DNA of 64,000 bases. Source: Amycolatopsis vastitatis (lineage in GTDB: Bacteria > Actinomycetota > Actinomycetes > Mycobacteriales > Pseudonocardiaceae). The translations under genes and the position numbers were made by a program. Shown in pieces: positions 37,054 through 45,519 of this stretch (its first letter is position 1; every line of letters starts with the position of its first letter). The notes below the pieces were generated by a model. The model was not told the DNA's origin, made no database searches, and saw only the letters and a list, made by a program, of their open reading frames with translations. The stretch is taken from the NCBI RefSeq assembly GCF_002234595.1, contig NZ_NMUL01000002.1, forward strand, positions 1 through 64,000. The letters run 5' to 3'.

Positions 37054-38955
37054 ATGGTCGGCTTAGTCTCGACCGTGCTTTCCGTCACCGTCGCGATTGT
37101 CGTCATCGCCGTGCCCGGTCTCGTGACCGGTCTCACCGCGGGTTTGCGCGGCTGGGCCCTGGCCGGGTCGACCCCGTTGCTGAGCTACGCCATCGGCGGG
37201 CTCACCGGGCCGTGGACCGCGGCGATCGGGGTGTCGTTCAACGCCGTCACGTACGCCGTTTCGACCGTCGTGTTCGCCGCGGTCGCTTTCGGCGTCCGGA
37301 GACTGACAGTGCGTCGCTGGGCACCGGAGCCGGAACCCGGGCTGTGGGCGCGTCGCGGGCACCTCGCGGTGCTGGCGTGCCTGCTGTTCGCGTCGGCGGC
37401 CGGCGTCTACGCGACGCTGCTCGGCATGGGCCGGATCGGCGTGCTGCCGCAGGGCTTCGACGCCGTCTACCACGGGAACGCGGTCCGCTCGATTGCCGAC
37501 ACCGGCGACGGCAGCCTGTTCGGCACCGGCCACGTGAACTGGTACGGCGACGCGGCCCCGGTGTTCTACCCCAACGGGTACCACCTCCTGGCGGCGGTGA
37601 CGTACCGGCTCAGCGGGGCGTCGATCCCGGCGACGCTGGACGCGAACACCGTGCTGCTGCCCGGTTTACTCGCGTTGTCCCTGGTGACGCTGGTGCGGGA
37701 GTTCCGCGGCCGGGCGGTGCTGGCGGGCGCGGTGGCCTTGACGGCGGTGGCGCCGGTGATGGGTGTCTACGAGTCGATGGACCGCGGGCCGCTGCTGCCG
37801 TTCGCGCTGGGCGTGACGCTGACGCCGCTCGCCGCGGTGGCCCTGCGGCGGTACCTGGAGCGGGTCGCGCCGGACACCGGCCTGGTGCTGGTGCTGGCCG
37901 CGGTGGGCTTGCTGTGCATCCACTCCTCGACGTTGTTCGGCGGGATCCTGTTCGCCGGGCCGCTGCTGGTCCAGCGCTGGCTGGGCTCGTGGCGGCGGAT
38001 CGGCCGCGACCTGCTCGCGCTGTCGCCGGTCGCCGTGGTGTCGCTGCTGGTGGCGTGGCTGCAACTGTTCGGGGCGCTGGGGCTGGCCGAGAGCACGCTG
38101 CCGTACTACGGCTGGCCCAGCGAGTACCGCGCGACGACGGCGCTCGGCGCGTTGCTGGGTTTCCAGCATTTCGAGCCGCACCCGCAGGTGTGGCTGTCGG
38201 TGGCGTTGTTCCTGGGGATCGTGTTCTTCACGCGGGCTGGCGCGTTGCGCTGGATCGGCCTGACGGCGGCGGTGACGGGCTTGGCGTACATGGCGGTGGC
38301 GTCGTCGAACGCGCCGATCGTGATGGCCCTGTCCCGGCCGTGGTGGGACGACCCGTACCGGTTCTTCTCGATGGCGGCGATCCCGCTGACCGTCCTGGCC
38401 GCCCACGGCCTGGCCTCGACGCAAGCTTGGTTGCGAGACAGGGTGCGGGTGCCCGCCGTGGCCGTCGCGGTGGTGGTGCTGGTGGGATTCGTGGTGCTTT
38501 CGAACGGGCTGTACGTCCGCTCCAACGGCGACCGCGTGTACACGGGCTACCAGGCGGCCGACCCGGCGACGCTCCGCGTGACACCCGGCGAGCAGGCGGC
38601 GATGGCGGAACTCGGGAAACTGGCGAAACCGGGCGAGTGGGCGATGAACGACCGCTTCGACGGAACAGCGTGGACCTACGCTTTGTCGGGAATTCGAACG
38701 GTGGCCGCGCATTTCGACGAAACTTCACCACCTTCGGACGCGGTACTGCTCGCGAACCGCTTTCGCGACTATTCGACGGACCCCGCGGTCCGGGCCGCGG
38801 TCCGGCGGTTGAACATCCATTGGGTCATTCTGGGAAAGCCGTCCACCGAACCGGGCAAGCCTTATCAGCCGGGGTTGATCGGGCTGGCTGACGCGCCGTT
38901 CCTGAAGGAGGCCTACCGCAACCCGGACGCGGTGATCTACCGGCTGACGTCCTGA
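37054..38955 (+). CDS. DUF6541-type polytopic membrane protein (paralogue B)
   Basis: A 633-residue membrane protein homologous end to end with the 28891-30900 product. Shared landmarks are GLRGWALAGSTPLLSYAIGG, RSIADTGDGSLFGTGHVNWY, FYPNGYHLLAAVTYRLSGAS, SRPWWDDPYR and DRFDGTAWTYALSG. It has about 13 hydrophobic segments and an outer C-terminal domain. ATG 37054 is preceded by GGGGGATC. Function is unknown; the duplicate pair flanking other GT-C-like genes suggests two related glycan steps. It ends at the third DnaA-box-like cluster. Confidence 0.7.
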   Translation: MVGLVSTVLSVTVAIVVIAVPGLVTGLTAGLRGWALAGSTPLLSYAIGGLTGPWTAAIGVSFNAVTYAVSTVVFAAVAFGVRRLTVRRWAPEPEPGLWARRGHLAVLACLLFASAAGVYATLLGMGRIGVLPQGFDAVYHGNAVRSIADTGDGSLFGTGHVNWYGDAAPVFYPNGYHLLAAVTYRLSGASIPATLDANTVLLPGLLALSLVTLVREFRGRAVLAGAVALTAVAPVMGVYESMDRGPLLPFALGVTLTPLAAVALRRYLERVAPDTGLVLVLAAVGLLCIHSSTLFGGILFAGPLLVQRWLGSWRRIGRDLLALSPVAVVSLLVAWLQLFGALGLAESTLPYYGWPSEYRATTALGALLGFQHFEPHPQVWLSVALFLGIVFFTRAGALRWIGLTAAVTGLAYMAVASSNAPIVMALSRPWWDDPYRFFSMAAIPLTVLAAHGLASTQAWLRDRVRVPAVAVAVVVLVGFVVLSNGLYVRSNGDRVYTGYQAADPATLRVTPGEQAAMAELGKLAKPGEWAMNDRFDGTAWTYALSGIRTVAAHFDETSPPSDAVLLANRFRDYSTDPAVRAAVRRLNIHWVILGKPSTEPGKPYQPGLIGLADAPFLKEAYRNPDAVIYRLTS

Positions 38956-38956
38956 G

Positions 38957-38998
38957 TTGTCCCCAGGTGCGTCAGGGTTGTGGACAGCCTGTGGACAA
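38957..38998. repeat. DnaA-box-like cluster 3 (three 9-mers, two degenerate)
   Basis: TTGTCCCCA at 38957-38965, TGTGGACAG at 38979-38987 and exact TGTGGACAA at 38990-38998. Order and spacing repeat cluster 1. It fills nearly the whole 48-bp gap between convergent stops. Confidence 0.6.
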
Positions 38999-39003
38999 CT
39001 CGG

Positions 39004-39972
39004 TCAGGCGGGGGCGGTCACCGAGCGGGCCGAGCGGGCGGCCACCGCGGCCAGGCCCGCCGTCAGGAGGTCGGCCACCGTGAACATCACCCGGGAGGCC
39101 ACCGCGAACGCCGTGGCCTGGCCGACGGTCAGGCCACTGGCCGTCAGGACCGCCACCTGGGCCACCTCGCGGACGCCGACTCCGCTCGGGAGGATGAACG
39201 CGAACGTGCCCACCGTCATCGCCACGGCCATCGCGCCCACGCACAGCACGAAACCGCTGACGCCCGGCGTGCCGACCGAGTTGGCCAGGAGCCACAGGTG
39301 GACGCCCTGCAGGCACCACGCCGCCGTCGAAGCGGCGAAGACCTTGCCCACCACTCGCCAGCCCAGGGGGTGCGCGAGCGGAGGGCGCCGGAGGATCCGC
39401 AGCACCAGCGACGTGCCCCAGGTCAGGATCTTCGGGTGCAGCATCGCCAGGCCGAGCGGGATGAGCACGAACAGCCACAGCGCGCGCGGGCTGTTGCTGA
39501 ACACCGCCGGCGCCGCCAGGAGCGACACCACCAGCGCCGACACCACGCCCACGCCGAGCTGGATCAGCGAGCCCGTGAAGATCCGCGCGCGGGCCAGGCC
39601 CGCCTTGCGGCCCAGCTCCATCTGCAGCAGGTACGCCCAGACCGAGCCCGGCACGTACTTGCCGAGCGAGCCGACCAGGCAGATCTGCGCGCCGCGGGCG
39701 TAGCCGATCGGCTTGCCCAGGTCGTCGACCATCGTCTGCCAGCCCCAGGTCGACACCAGGATCGCCGCGACGAGAGCAACCAGGCTCAGCAGCGACGACT
39801 CCCAGGCGACGTCACGCAGGGTGTGCCAGAACTCGCCCCAGTTCGACGCCAGCTGCTTCGCCGCGAAGGCGATGACCAGCAGGATGGCGACCCAGCGGAC
39901 GACGTCGAGGATCTTCGCCTTCGCCGACTTCGGCGGTTTGCCGGCAGCCGGCAGCTCCTCAACTGTCGTCAT
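39004..39972 (-). CDS. YbhN/LPG-synthase-TM-like integral membrane protein
   Basis: A 322-residue protein with about eight helices and the UPF0104 (flippase-like) phrases GKYVPGSVWAYLLQ near 110-123 and LPSGVGVREVAQVAVL near 265-280. Relatives include the membrane half of lysylphosphatidylglycerol synthase and proteins suspected of moving lipid-linked molecules. It is the last gene of the lpxA-led operon, 11 bp after the LuxC-like gene, so it may translocate or anchor that pathway's product; this is inference. ATG 39972 follows a GAGG-type ribosome site. Confidence 0.75.
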   Translation of the reverse strand: MTTVEELPAAGKPPKSAKAKILDVVRWVAILLVIAFAAKQLASNWGEFWHTLRDVAWESSLLSLVALVAAILVSTWGWQTMVDDLGKPIGYARGAQICLVGSLGKYVPGSVWAYLLQMELGRKAGLARARIFTGSLIQLGVGVVSALVVSLLAAPAVFSNSPRALWLFVLIPLGLAMLHPKILTWGTSLVLRILRRPPLAHPLGWRVVGKVFAASTAAWCLQGVHLWLLANSVGTPGVSGFVLCVGAMAVAMTVGTFAFILPSGVGVREVAQVAVLTASGLTVGQATAFAVASRVMFTVADLLTAGLAAVAARSARSVTAPA

Positions 39973-39983
39973 CGACCGTCTCC

Positions 39984-41228
39984 TCAGGCCTGCACCGTGA
40001 CCAGGCGGCTGAACTCGGAGAGCAGATCGTAGCCGTCCCACACCGCCGAGAACGTCAGCGCGCTGCCGAAGGGCACGATCCGGTCGACGCCCCGGCCCGC
40101 CAGGTCGTGCGCGAACGCCGTCAGCTCCTCGGTGGTGAAGCCGAACTGGCTGACCGTCTGGTCCTTCCGGAGCACGATCGGCACCAGATCGGACAAGGAG
40201 GACACTCGCGCGTTCGCGAACGTGCCCGCGCCGAGCCACTCGCGCGGCAGCACCGCCGGGTCGGCCAGCTCCAGCGTGGCGAGGCCGTTGCCCTGGAACT
40301 CGATCTCCTTGACCAGCCCGTCGACCGCCGCGCCGTACGCCGAGACGCGCTTCTGGACGGCCATCGCCGGCTCCGTGACGTGCTGCTTCGTCTCCAGCAC
40401 CGCCGCCAGGAGCTTGCGGAACTCGCTGCCCGCCGCCCGGGCACCGGATTCGTCGCCGACCCAGAACACCGCGCGCGGAGACGAGCAGGCGGCCTGGTCG
40501 AACCAGTACGAGTCGTTGTAGAAGCCCTCGGCGGCCGCGCGGCGCTCGGCTTCGGACGCGCGCTGCCAGCCGTCGACCGAGGCGACGGCGAACGACGAGC
40601 GGTCCGGGAACGTCAGGTCACGCGCGTGCGGCGCGAGGGGGTACTTGCGCAGCGCCGCGACCGAGCCGTCACCGCCCCAGATGACGCGCAGGTCGGCGGC
40701 CAGCGACAGGGCGCCGCTCACCTCGTCGCTGCGGTCGTAGGTCACCATCCGCTGGGTGGCCGTGATCGCGGCCGCCGTCGCGGCGTCCACTTCGGACAGT
40801 GCGGCGTTCAGCGCATCCAGCACCGCCTCGGCGGCCCCCGCCGAGCGCGACGAGACCCGCACGACGTTGTGGTTGCCCGCCAGCGCGGACAGCGCCCACG
40901 AGTAGACGAAGATCGTGTCGACGTTCGCCGGCGGCACGTGGAACACCAGCCCGCGCGGGAACCGCAGCGCGGTCCCGGAAGTGTCCAGAGTGGACAGTGC
41001 CTTGGCGATCTCGCCCTTGCGCAGGAAGAAGCCGAGGGAGGCCAGTTCCGGGAACCGTCGCGCGGTGGCCGGGGCCAGCAGCTTGCGCGCGAACTTCGTG
41101 ACGAACTCGACGATCCGCGGGTCGCCCACGCGCAACCGGCCGCCCGGCGGCGACGCCCGCAGCTCGTCGACCAGGGCACCGGCCTCGACCGGAGGACCGG
41201 CGGGGAAACGCTGAGTCAAGGACGTCAT
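39984..41228 (-). CDS. acyl-CoA/acyl-protein reductase, LuxC family
   Basis: A 414-residue member of the LuxC family within the aldehyde dehydrogenase superfamily. The acyl-accepting cysteine is Cys248 in DQAACSSPR, the nucleotide region includes NHNVVRVSSRSAG near 119-131, and VIWGGDGSVAALR near 183 fits the family. LuxC reduces an activated acyl group to an aldehyde with NADPH after taking it from LuxE. No luciferase genes are near, so this is not a light organ system. It overlaps the LuxE-like gene by ATGA. Confidence 0.85.
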   Translation of the reverse strand: MTSLTQRFPAGPPVEAGALVDELRASPPGGRLRVGDPRIVEFVTKFARKLLAPATARRFPELASLGFFLRKGEIAKALSTLDTSGTALRFPRGLVFHVPPANVDTIFVYSWALSALAGNHNVVRVSSRSAGAAEAVLDALNAALSEVDAATAAAITATQRMVTYDRSDEVSGALSLAADLRVIWGGDGSVAALRKYPLAPHARDLTFPDRSSFAVASVDGWQRASEAERRAAAEGFYNDSYWFDQAACSSPRAVFWVGDESGARAAGSEFRKLLAAVLETKQHVTEPAMAVQKRVSAYGAAVDGLVKEIEFQGNGLATLELADPAVLPREWLGAGTFANARVSSLSDLVPIVLRKDQTVSQFGFTTEELTAFAHDLAGRGVDRIVPFGSALTFSAVWDGYDLLSEFSRLVTVQA

Positions 41229-42277
41229 GCCGCCGCTCCCGAGAACGTGTCCGAGCAGCCGCGGGCCTCGGCCTTCGGCAGCCTGCCGAGCACGGAGAAG
41301 TGCTTGCCGGGCCAGTCGCCGTCGTCGATGCCGTTGTAGACGCCGAGGTCTTCGGTGAGCAGCACGTGCCCGGGGTAGGACCGCGGCAGCGTCGAGACGA
41401 CCTCGATCACGCCCGGCTCCCCGACCGGCTGCTCTTCCCACGTCTCCGGGTTCCGGATGACGACGTCGGCGAAGTCCGGGCAGTACAGCGAGTTCCCGGA
41501 CGGGCCTTCGAGGAACACGGTGCCGATCTGCTCGATCATCCCGTAGTAGTTGTGGATCCGGGTCAGGCCGGTGTCCTCTTTGAACCGCCGCCGGAACTCC
41601 GTGTTGTCCACCGCGCGGTCGATCAGCTTCTTCCAGCCACCGCTGTGGATCAGGATGCCGTTCGACAGGTCCAGGTCGTTGTCCCGCGCGACCTCGTACA
41701 GGTACAGCCACACCATGAACGTGAAACCGAAGATCAGGAACGGCTTGTCGCCGTACTCGGCCAGGAACTTCTTGACCGCTTCGACGTCCGGCTGGTCGTT
41801 CTCGTCGAGCACGTACGTGTGCTTGCGGCCGAAGTTCGCCATGCCCAGCACGCCCGCGCCGCGCGCGGAGAACGAGCGGCGGTTCTTGATGATGCCGATC
41901 GTGTCGACCATCAGCATCGGCAGCCGCTCGCCGCCGAGGACCTCCTGCAGCGTCGCGCCCAGCTGCTTGGTCTGCGCGCCCGCCGCCTCCTTGTCGAGGT
42001 AGATCCGGGACGCGCCGGCGCCGGTGGTGCCCGACGACGTCAGCGTCTTGAAGACATCGCTGTCCGGGACGGACTTGAGGTCGTGCGTCTTGAACATCCG
42101 CACCGGCAGCCACGGCAGGTCGGCGATCGAGCCGAAAGCCGCGTCCGGCGCGATCCCCAGCGAAGCCAGGATCCGGTCGTAGCCCTCGGAGTTCGCCCGG
42201 TGGTGGGCGGTGAGCGAAGCCAGCTCGGGCAGCAGCAAGGCTTCCCGGTCGGCTCGCGACCGCGTGAATACGCTCAT
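41225..42277 (-). CDS. acyl-protein synthetase, LuxE family
   Basis: A 350-residue ligase of the LuxE type. Nucleotide-binding phrases are FKTLTSSGTTGAG near 80-92 and GGWKKL near 222; an IEQIGTVFLEGPSGN block follows, and the C-terminal GRLPKAEARGCSDT carries a cysteine close to the place where LuxE transiently holds the acyl group. LuxE activates a fatty acid to acyl-AMP and passes it to LuxC. Start and stop overlap both neighbours by 4 bp, so it is firmly part of the operon. Confidence 0.85.
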   Translation of the reverse strand: MSVFTRSRADREALLLPELASLTAHHRANSEGYDRILASLGIAPDAAFGSIADLPWLPVRMFKTHDLKSVPDSDVFKTLTSSGTTGAGASRIYLDKEAAGAQTKQLGATLQEVLGGERLPMLMVDTIGIIKNRRSFSARGAGVLGMANFGRKHTYVLDENDQPDVEAVKKFLAEYGDKPFLIFGFTFMVWLYLYEVARDNDLDLSNGILIHSGGWKKLIDRAVDNTEFRRRFKEDTGLTRIHNYYGMIEQIGTVFLEGPSGNSLYCPDFADVVIRNPETWEEQPVGEPGVIEVVSTLPRSYPGHVLLTEDLGVYNGIDDGDWPGKHFSVLGRLPKAEARGCSDTFSGAAA

Positions 42278-43668
42278 ACCCGCCCCTCCAAGGTCCGGTA
42301 GTCGATCTTGCCGCTGGCCAGCAGCGGCACGGTGTCGATCGGGCGCACGTCGAACCCGCTGACGTGCAGGTGCAGCCGCTCGGACAGCGCCCTCGACGCG
42401 TCCTTGCAGATGTCCTTGTCGGCCCCTTCGGCGAACAGCACGACCTTGTCGCCGGCGGCCACGGCCGCCACCACGTCGATCCCGACCGCCGCCGCGCGCG
42501 CGGCGTGCTCGAGGTCGTCGAGGCTGACGCGGTTGCCGAACACCTTGCCGATGCGCTTGAGCCGCCCGGTGATGAACAGGTACCCCTCTTCGTCGACGTA
42601 CCCGAGGTCACCGGTGGCCAGCACGCCGCCGTACTCGTCACCCTTGGCCAGTCCGGACTCGTCGTCCGCATAGCCCATCATCACGTTGGGCCCACGGTAG
42701 ACGACCTCACCGACGATTTTCGGGTGCGTGGTCTCCGAGCCGTTGTCCCGGCGGACCGCGAACTTGCCGCCCGGCAGCGCCGGCCCGGCGGAACCGAGCT
42801 TTTCGGCCAGCCGCTCGGCGGGCACCGTCGTCATCCGCGGCGACGCCTCGGTCTGGCCGTACATGACGTACATCCGGCCGCCGACGGCGAGCATCTTGTC
42901 GTTGAACTCGGCGATCAGCTCGTCGCGCAGCTTCCCGCCGGCCTGCGTCAGCGTGCGCAGCGTCGGGTACTTCGCGGGGTCGAACTTGAGCCGCCGCAGC
43001 ATTTCGTAGTGGTACGGGACACCCGAGAGGGACGTCACGCCGTAGGTGTTCACCGCGTCCCAGAAGCCGCGGCCGAGCACGCCGGACGGCTCGATCACCA
43101 CGGTCGCGTCCCGCACCAGGTGCGAGTTCAGCACCGACAGGCCGTAGCTGTAGTGCAGCGGCAGGCAGGTGGGCGCGACCTCGTCGGCGTCGATGTGCAG
43201 CACCTGCGCGATGGCGTCGGCGTTGGCCAGGATGGCCTGCCGCGAAAGCCGCACGAGCTTCGGGTTGCCGGTCGATCCGCTGGTCGGGAGCAGAACGGCG
43301 AGGTCGGGGTGCGGGTGCACGCCCTCGGCGGCGTCGCGGACCCAGTCGGAGCCCCGCAGCGAATACCCGTCAGGCGCGTCGCCGGAAGCCGACAGCACCG
43401 CCGACGGCCGGAACCGCGAGACCAGCCCGGCCAGCACGTCGGCGTCCAGCGCCGGGTCGATCAGCGCGATCGCCCGCCCGGACTCGAACGCGCCCAGGTA
43501 CGTCAGCACACTCGGCAGGTCGACCGCCATCCGCGCGAAGACGACACCCGTGGGGAGCGCCGCCAGCTTCTCCATCGAGCGGCCGACCTCGGCCGCCAGT
43601 TCCGCGCCCGCCAGCGTGCGGCCCCCGGCCACGTCCACCAGCCGAGCCCCCGCACCCAGCAACGTCAC
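42274..43668 (-). CDS. acyl-CoA synthetase-type AMP-dependent ligase
   Basis: A 464-residue ANL-superfamily ligase. P-loop-like PTSGSTGNPKLVRLS is at about 128-142, A5 motif MYGQTEAS near 275, A7 TGDLGYVDEEGYLFITGR near 358-375 with the hinge region KRIGKVFGNRVSL, and the A10 lysine in SGKIDYRTL at the C-terminus. All catalytic elements are present. Next to an acyl carrier protein it probably acts as an acyl-ACP synthetase or loads CoA. The start is GTG 43668 overlapping the SDR stop (GTGA). Confidence 0.88.
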   Translation of the reverse strand: MTLLGAGARLVDVAGGRTLAGAELAAEVGRSMEKLAALPTGVVFARMAVDLPSVLTYLGAFESGRAIALIDPALDADVLAGLVSRFRPSAVLSASGDAPDGYSLRGSDWVRDAAEGVHPHPDLAVLLPTSGSTGNPKLVRLSRQAILANADAIAQVLHIDADEVAPTCLPLHYSYGLSVLNSHLVRDATVVIEPSGVLGRGFWDAVNTYGVTSLSGVPYHYEMLRRLKFDPAKYPTLRTLTQAGGKLRDELIAEFNDKMLAVGGRMYVMYGQTEASPRMTTVPAERLAEKLGSAGPALPGGKFAVRRDNGSETTHPKIVGEVVYRGPNVMMGYADDESGLAKGDEYGGVLATGDLGYVDEEGYLFITGRLKRIGKVFGNRVSLDDLEHAARAAAVGIDVVAAVAAGDKVVLFAEGADKDICKDASRALSERLHLHVSGFDVRPIDTVPLLASGKIDYRTLEGRV

Positions 43669-44402
43669 AGCACCAAGCCTCCGTCGATCCCCAGCACCTG
43701 GCCGGTGATGAACGACGCTTCGTCGCTCACCAGGAACCGGATCGCGTTCGCCACTTCTTCGGGCCGGCCCAGGCGCCCCAGCGGCGTCCGGCTCGAGTTT
43801 TCGGCCTTCGCGTCCTCGCTCAGGCCCGAGGTGAGATCGGTCTCGATCACGCCCGGCGCGACCGCGTTGACGCGGATGCCGGACCGGCCGAGCTCCTTCG
43901 CCGCCGAGCGCGCGATGTTCGCTACCGCCGCCTTCGACGCCGCGTACACCGTCTGACCAGCGCTTCCGTACTCACCGACGATCGAGGCGAGCACCACGAT
44001 CGCGCCGGACTTCTTGCGCATCATCGCCCGGGCCGCGGCCTGGACGGTGTGCAAGGTGCCGGCGACGTTCGTGCTCAGCGTCGTGTCGACGAGTTCTTCC
44101 TTGATCATCCCGAGGAGCGCGTCCTCCATGATCCCGGCGTTCGCGACGACGATGTCCAGCTTGCCGTGCTCCTTCGCGACGCCCCTGACCAGCGCAGACA
44201 CCGCCTTCGCGTCGGTGACGTCGAGCGCGAGCCCGGCCGCGGCCCCGGCCGCCGAAGCCGCCTCCTTGGCGCGGGACTCGTCGCGGCCGGTGAGCACCAC
44301 CGTCGCGCCCGCTTCGGCGAGCGCGCGGGCGGTGGCCAGGCCGATCCCCCGCGTCCCGCCGGTGACGAGCGCGACGCGACCCGACAGCGACAAATCAGTC
44401 AT
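43665..44402 (-). CDS. SDR reductase, FabG-like
   Basis: A 245-residue short-chain dehydrogenase. TGGTRGIG at 14-21 binds NADP(H), NAG in VVANAGI, and the catalytic Ser in VLASIVGEYG with Tyr-Lys in VYAASKAAV. Overall it is closest to 3-oxoacyl-ACP reductases, and adjacency to an ACP gene supports formation of a 3-hydroxyacyl-ACP. The C-terminus FITGQVLGIDGGLVL is standard. It overlaps the ACP gene by 8 bp. Confidence 0.88.
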   Translation of the reverse strand: MTDLSLSGRVALVTGGTRGIGLATARALAEAGATVVLTGRDESRAKEAASAAGAAAGLALDVTDAKAVSALVRGVAKEHGKLDIVVANAGIMEDALLGMIKEELVDTTLSTNVAGTLHTVQAAARAMMRKKSGAIVVLASIVGEYGSAGQTVYAASKAAVANIARSAAKELGRSGIRVNAVAPGVIETDLTSGLSEDAKAENSSRTPLGRLGRPEEVANAIRFLVSDEASFITGQVLGIDGGLVL

Positions 44403-44640
44403 TCTTCGACTGCAGCTCGGTGACCATGTCGACGGCGACCTTGAAGCTCGACATGTCGATGACCTGGTCGGTGTCGAACTCGACGTCGAACTCGTCCTCG
44501 ATGGCCGCGACCAGCGCCATGTGGCCGACCGAGTCCCACGCCTCGATGTCGCGGTACTTCAGGTTCTCTACGTCCACACCGCCGTCGAGGTCCAGCGCCT
44601 CGACGAAGACCTCGCGCAGCTTGGGGGCGACTTCCGACAT
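44395..44640 (-). CDS. acyl carrier protein
   Basis: An 81-residue acidic protein with the ACP four-helix pattern. The phosphopantetheine attachment motif is DSVGHM with Ser37 as attachment site. Helix II starts GHMALVAAIEDEFDVEFD. It is a stand-alone ACP separate from the primary fatty-acid synthase locus and should carry acyl groups between the ligase, SDR and LpxA-like enzymes of the same operon. It lies 10 bp after the lpxA-like gene. Confidence 0.92.
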   Translation of the reverse strand: MSEVAPKLREVFVEALDLDGGVDVENLKYRDIEAWDSVGHMALVAAIEDEFDVEFDTDQVIDMSSFKVAVDMVTELQSKND

Positions 44641-44650
44641 CTGACAGCTC

Positions 44651-45370
44651 CTAGTGCTCGTCGCGCGGGCGAGCGTCCCACGCCTTTACCAAGGTAGAGA
44701 GGTCGCCGGGCAGCGTGACGTCCGGGAGACCTTCCTTGCCCTTCAGCCACGGCCCGAGGGCTTCGATCGTCTCCTCGTCGAGACCGCGGCGGGACAGGCC
44801 CACGACGTTGACGCCGGTGACGCGGGCCGGGTTGCCGACGGCGATGGTGAACGCGCCGATCTCGCGCCGCACCGCCGAGCCCATTCCGATCATCGCGCCG
44901 GGCCCGACCACGACCTTCTGGTGCAGGATCGCGCCCATGCCGAGGTTCGCGCCGTCCCAGATGTGGCAGTGGCCCCCGGTCACGGCGTTCGAGGCGATCG
45001 TCACGCCGTCGCCGACCAGGCAGTCGTGCGCGATGTGGGAGTTGCGGAGGTAGTAGCCGTCGCTGCCGACGGTCGTTGTCCGCCAGGTTCCTTGATGAAC
45101 ACTCACGTACTCGCGGATGCGGTTGCGGCTGCCGATGACGACACCGTGGCCGTCGTGATCCGGGTCACCGGTCGGAGCGTCTTCCCAGGAGGCGGGATGC
45201 GGACGGTTGCGGTCCTCGCCGGGTGTGCCGATCGTCACGTGCGGGCCGATCCAGTTGCCGTCGCCGATCCGGGCCGGCCCGGCGATCACCGTGAACGGCC
45301 CGATGACGTTGTCCTCGCCGAGCTCGACGCCTTCGCCGATGACGGCGGTCGGGTGGATGCGGTTGGCCAC
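44651..45370 (-). CDS. LpxA-family acyl-ACP:UDP-amino-sugar acyltransferase
   Basis: A 239-residue left-handed beta-helix protein with the LpxA (not merely hexapeptide) signatures: [30 protein letters not shown] and GLSRRGL. Aligning to E. coli LpxA, the catalytic His125 is His115, His122 is His112, His144 is His134, His160 is His150, and Arg204-Arg205 are Arg194-Arg195. The E. coli hydrocarbon-ruler Gly173 aligns with Met163. The N-terminal helix coils and C-terminal helices are shorter than the 262-residue E. coli enzyme. The start is GTG. It heads the minus operon and diverges from the aminotransferase gene. No lpxC/D/B is present. Confidence 0.88.
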   Translation of the reverse strand: MANRIHPTAVIGEGVELGEDNVIGPFTVIAGPARIGDGNWIGPHVTIGTPGEDRNRPHPASWEDAPTGDPDHDGHGVVIGSRNRIREYVSVHQGTWRTTTVGSDGYYLRNSHIAHDCLVGDGVTIASNAVTGGHCHIWDGANLGMGAILHQKVVVGPGAMIGMGSAVRREIGAFTIAVGNPARVTGVNVVGLSRRGLDEETIEALGPWLKGKEGLPDVTLPGDLSTLVKAWDARPRDEH

Positions 45371-45519
45371 GGGCGGGTATCCGTTCGTCGGCGGCTGGGT
45401 ACTGGGCGTGCTACCGCGCCCGGTAACGTGTGGCCCGCGTTGTTGCAGGGCGGCCGGGCGCAGAACCGGCGGCTCACTGTACCGGACGCACCGAAATCGC
45501 CTGCCGAGAGAGACTGCCC

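Noticed and set aside
39984..42277. Bioluminescence operon
   Set aside because: LuxC- and LuxE-like genes occur, but luciferase subunits and the LuxD thioesterase do not; the luciferase-fold gene at 31049 is an ordinary LLM oxidoreductase in a separate unit.
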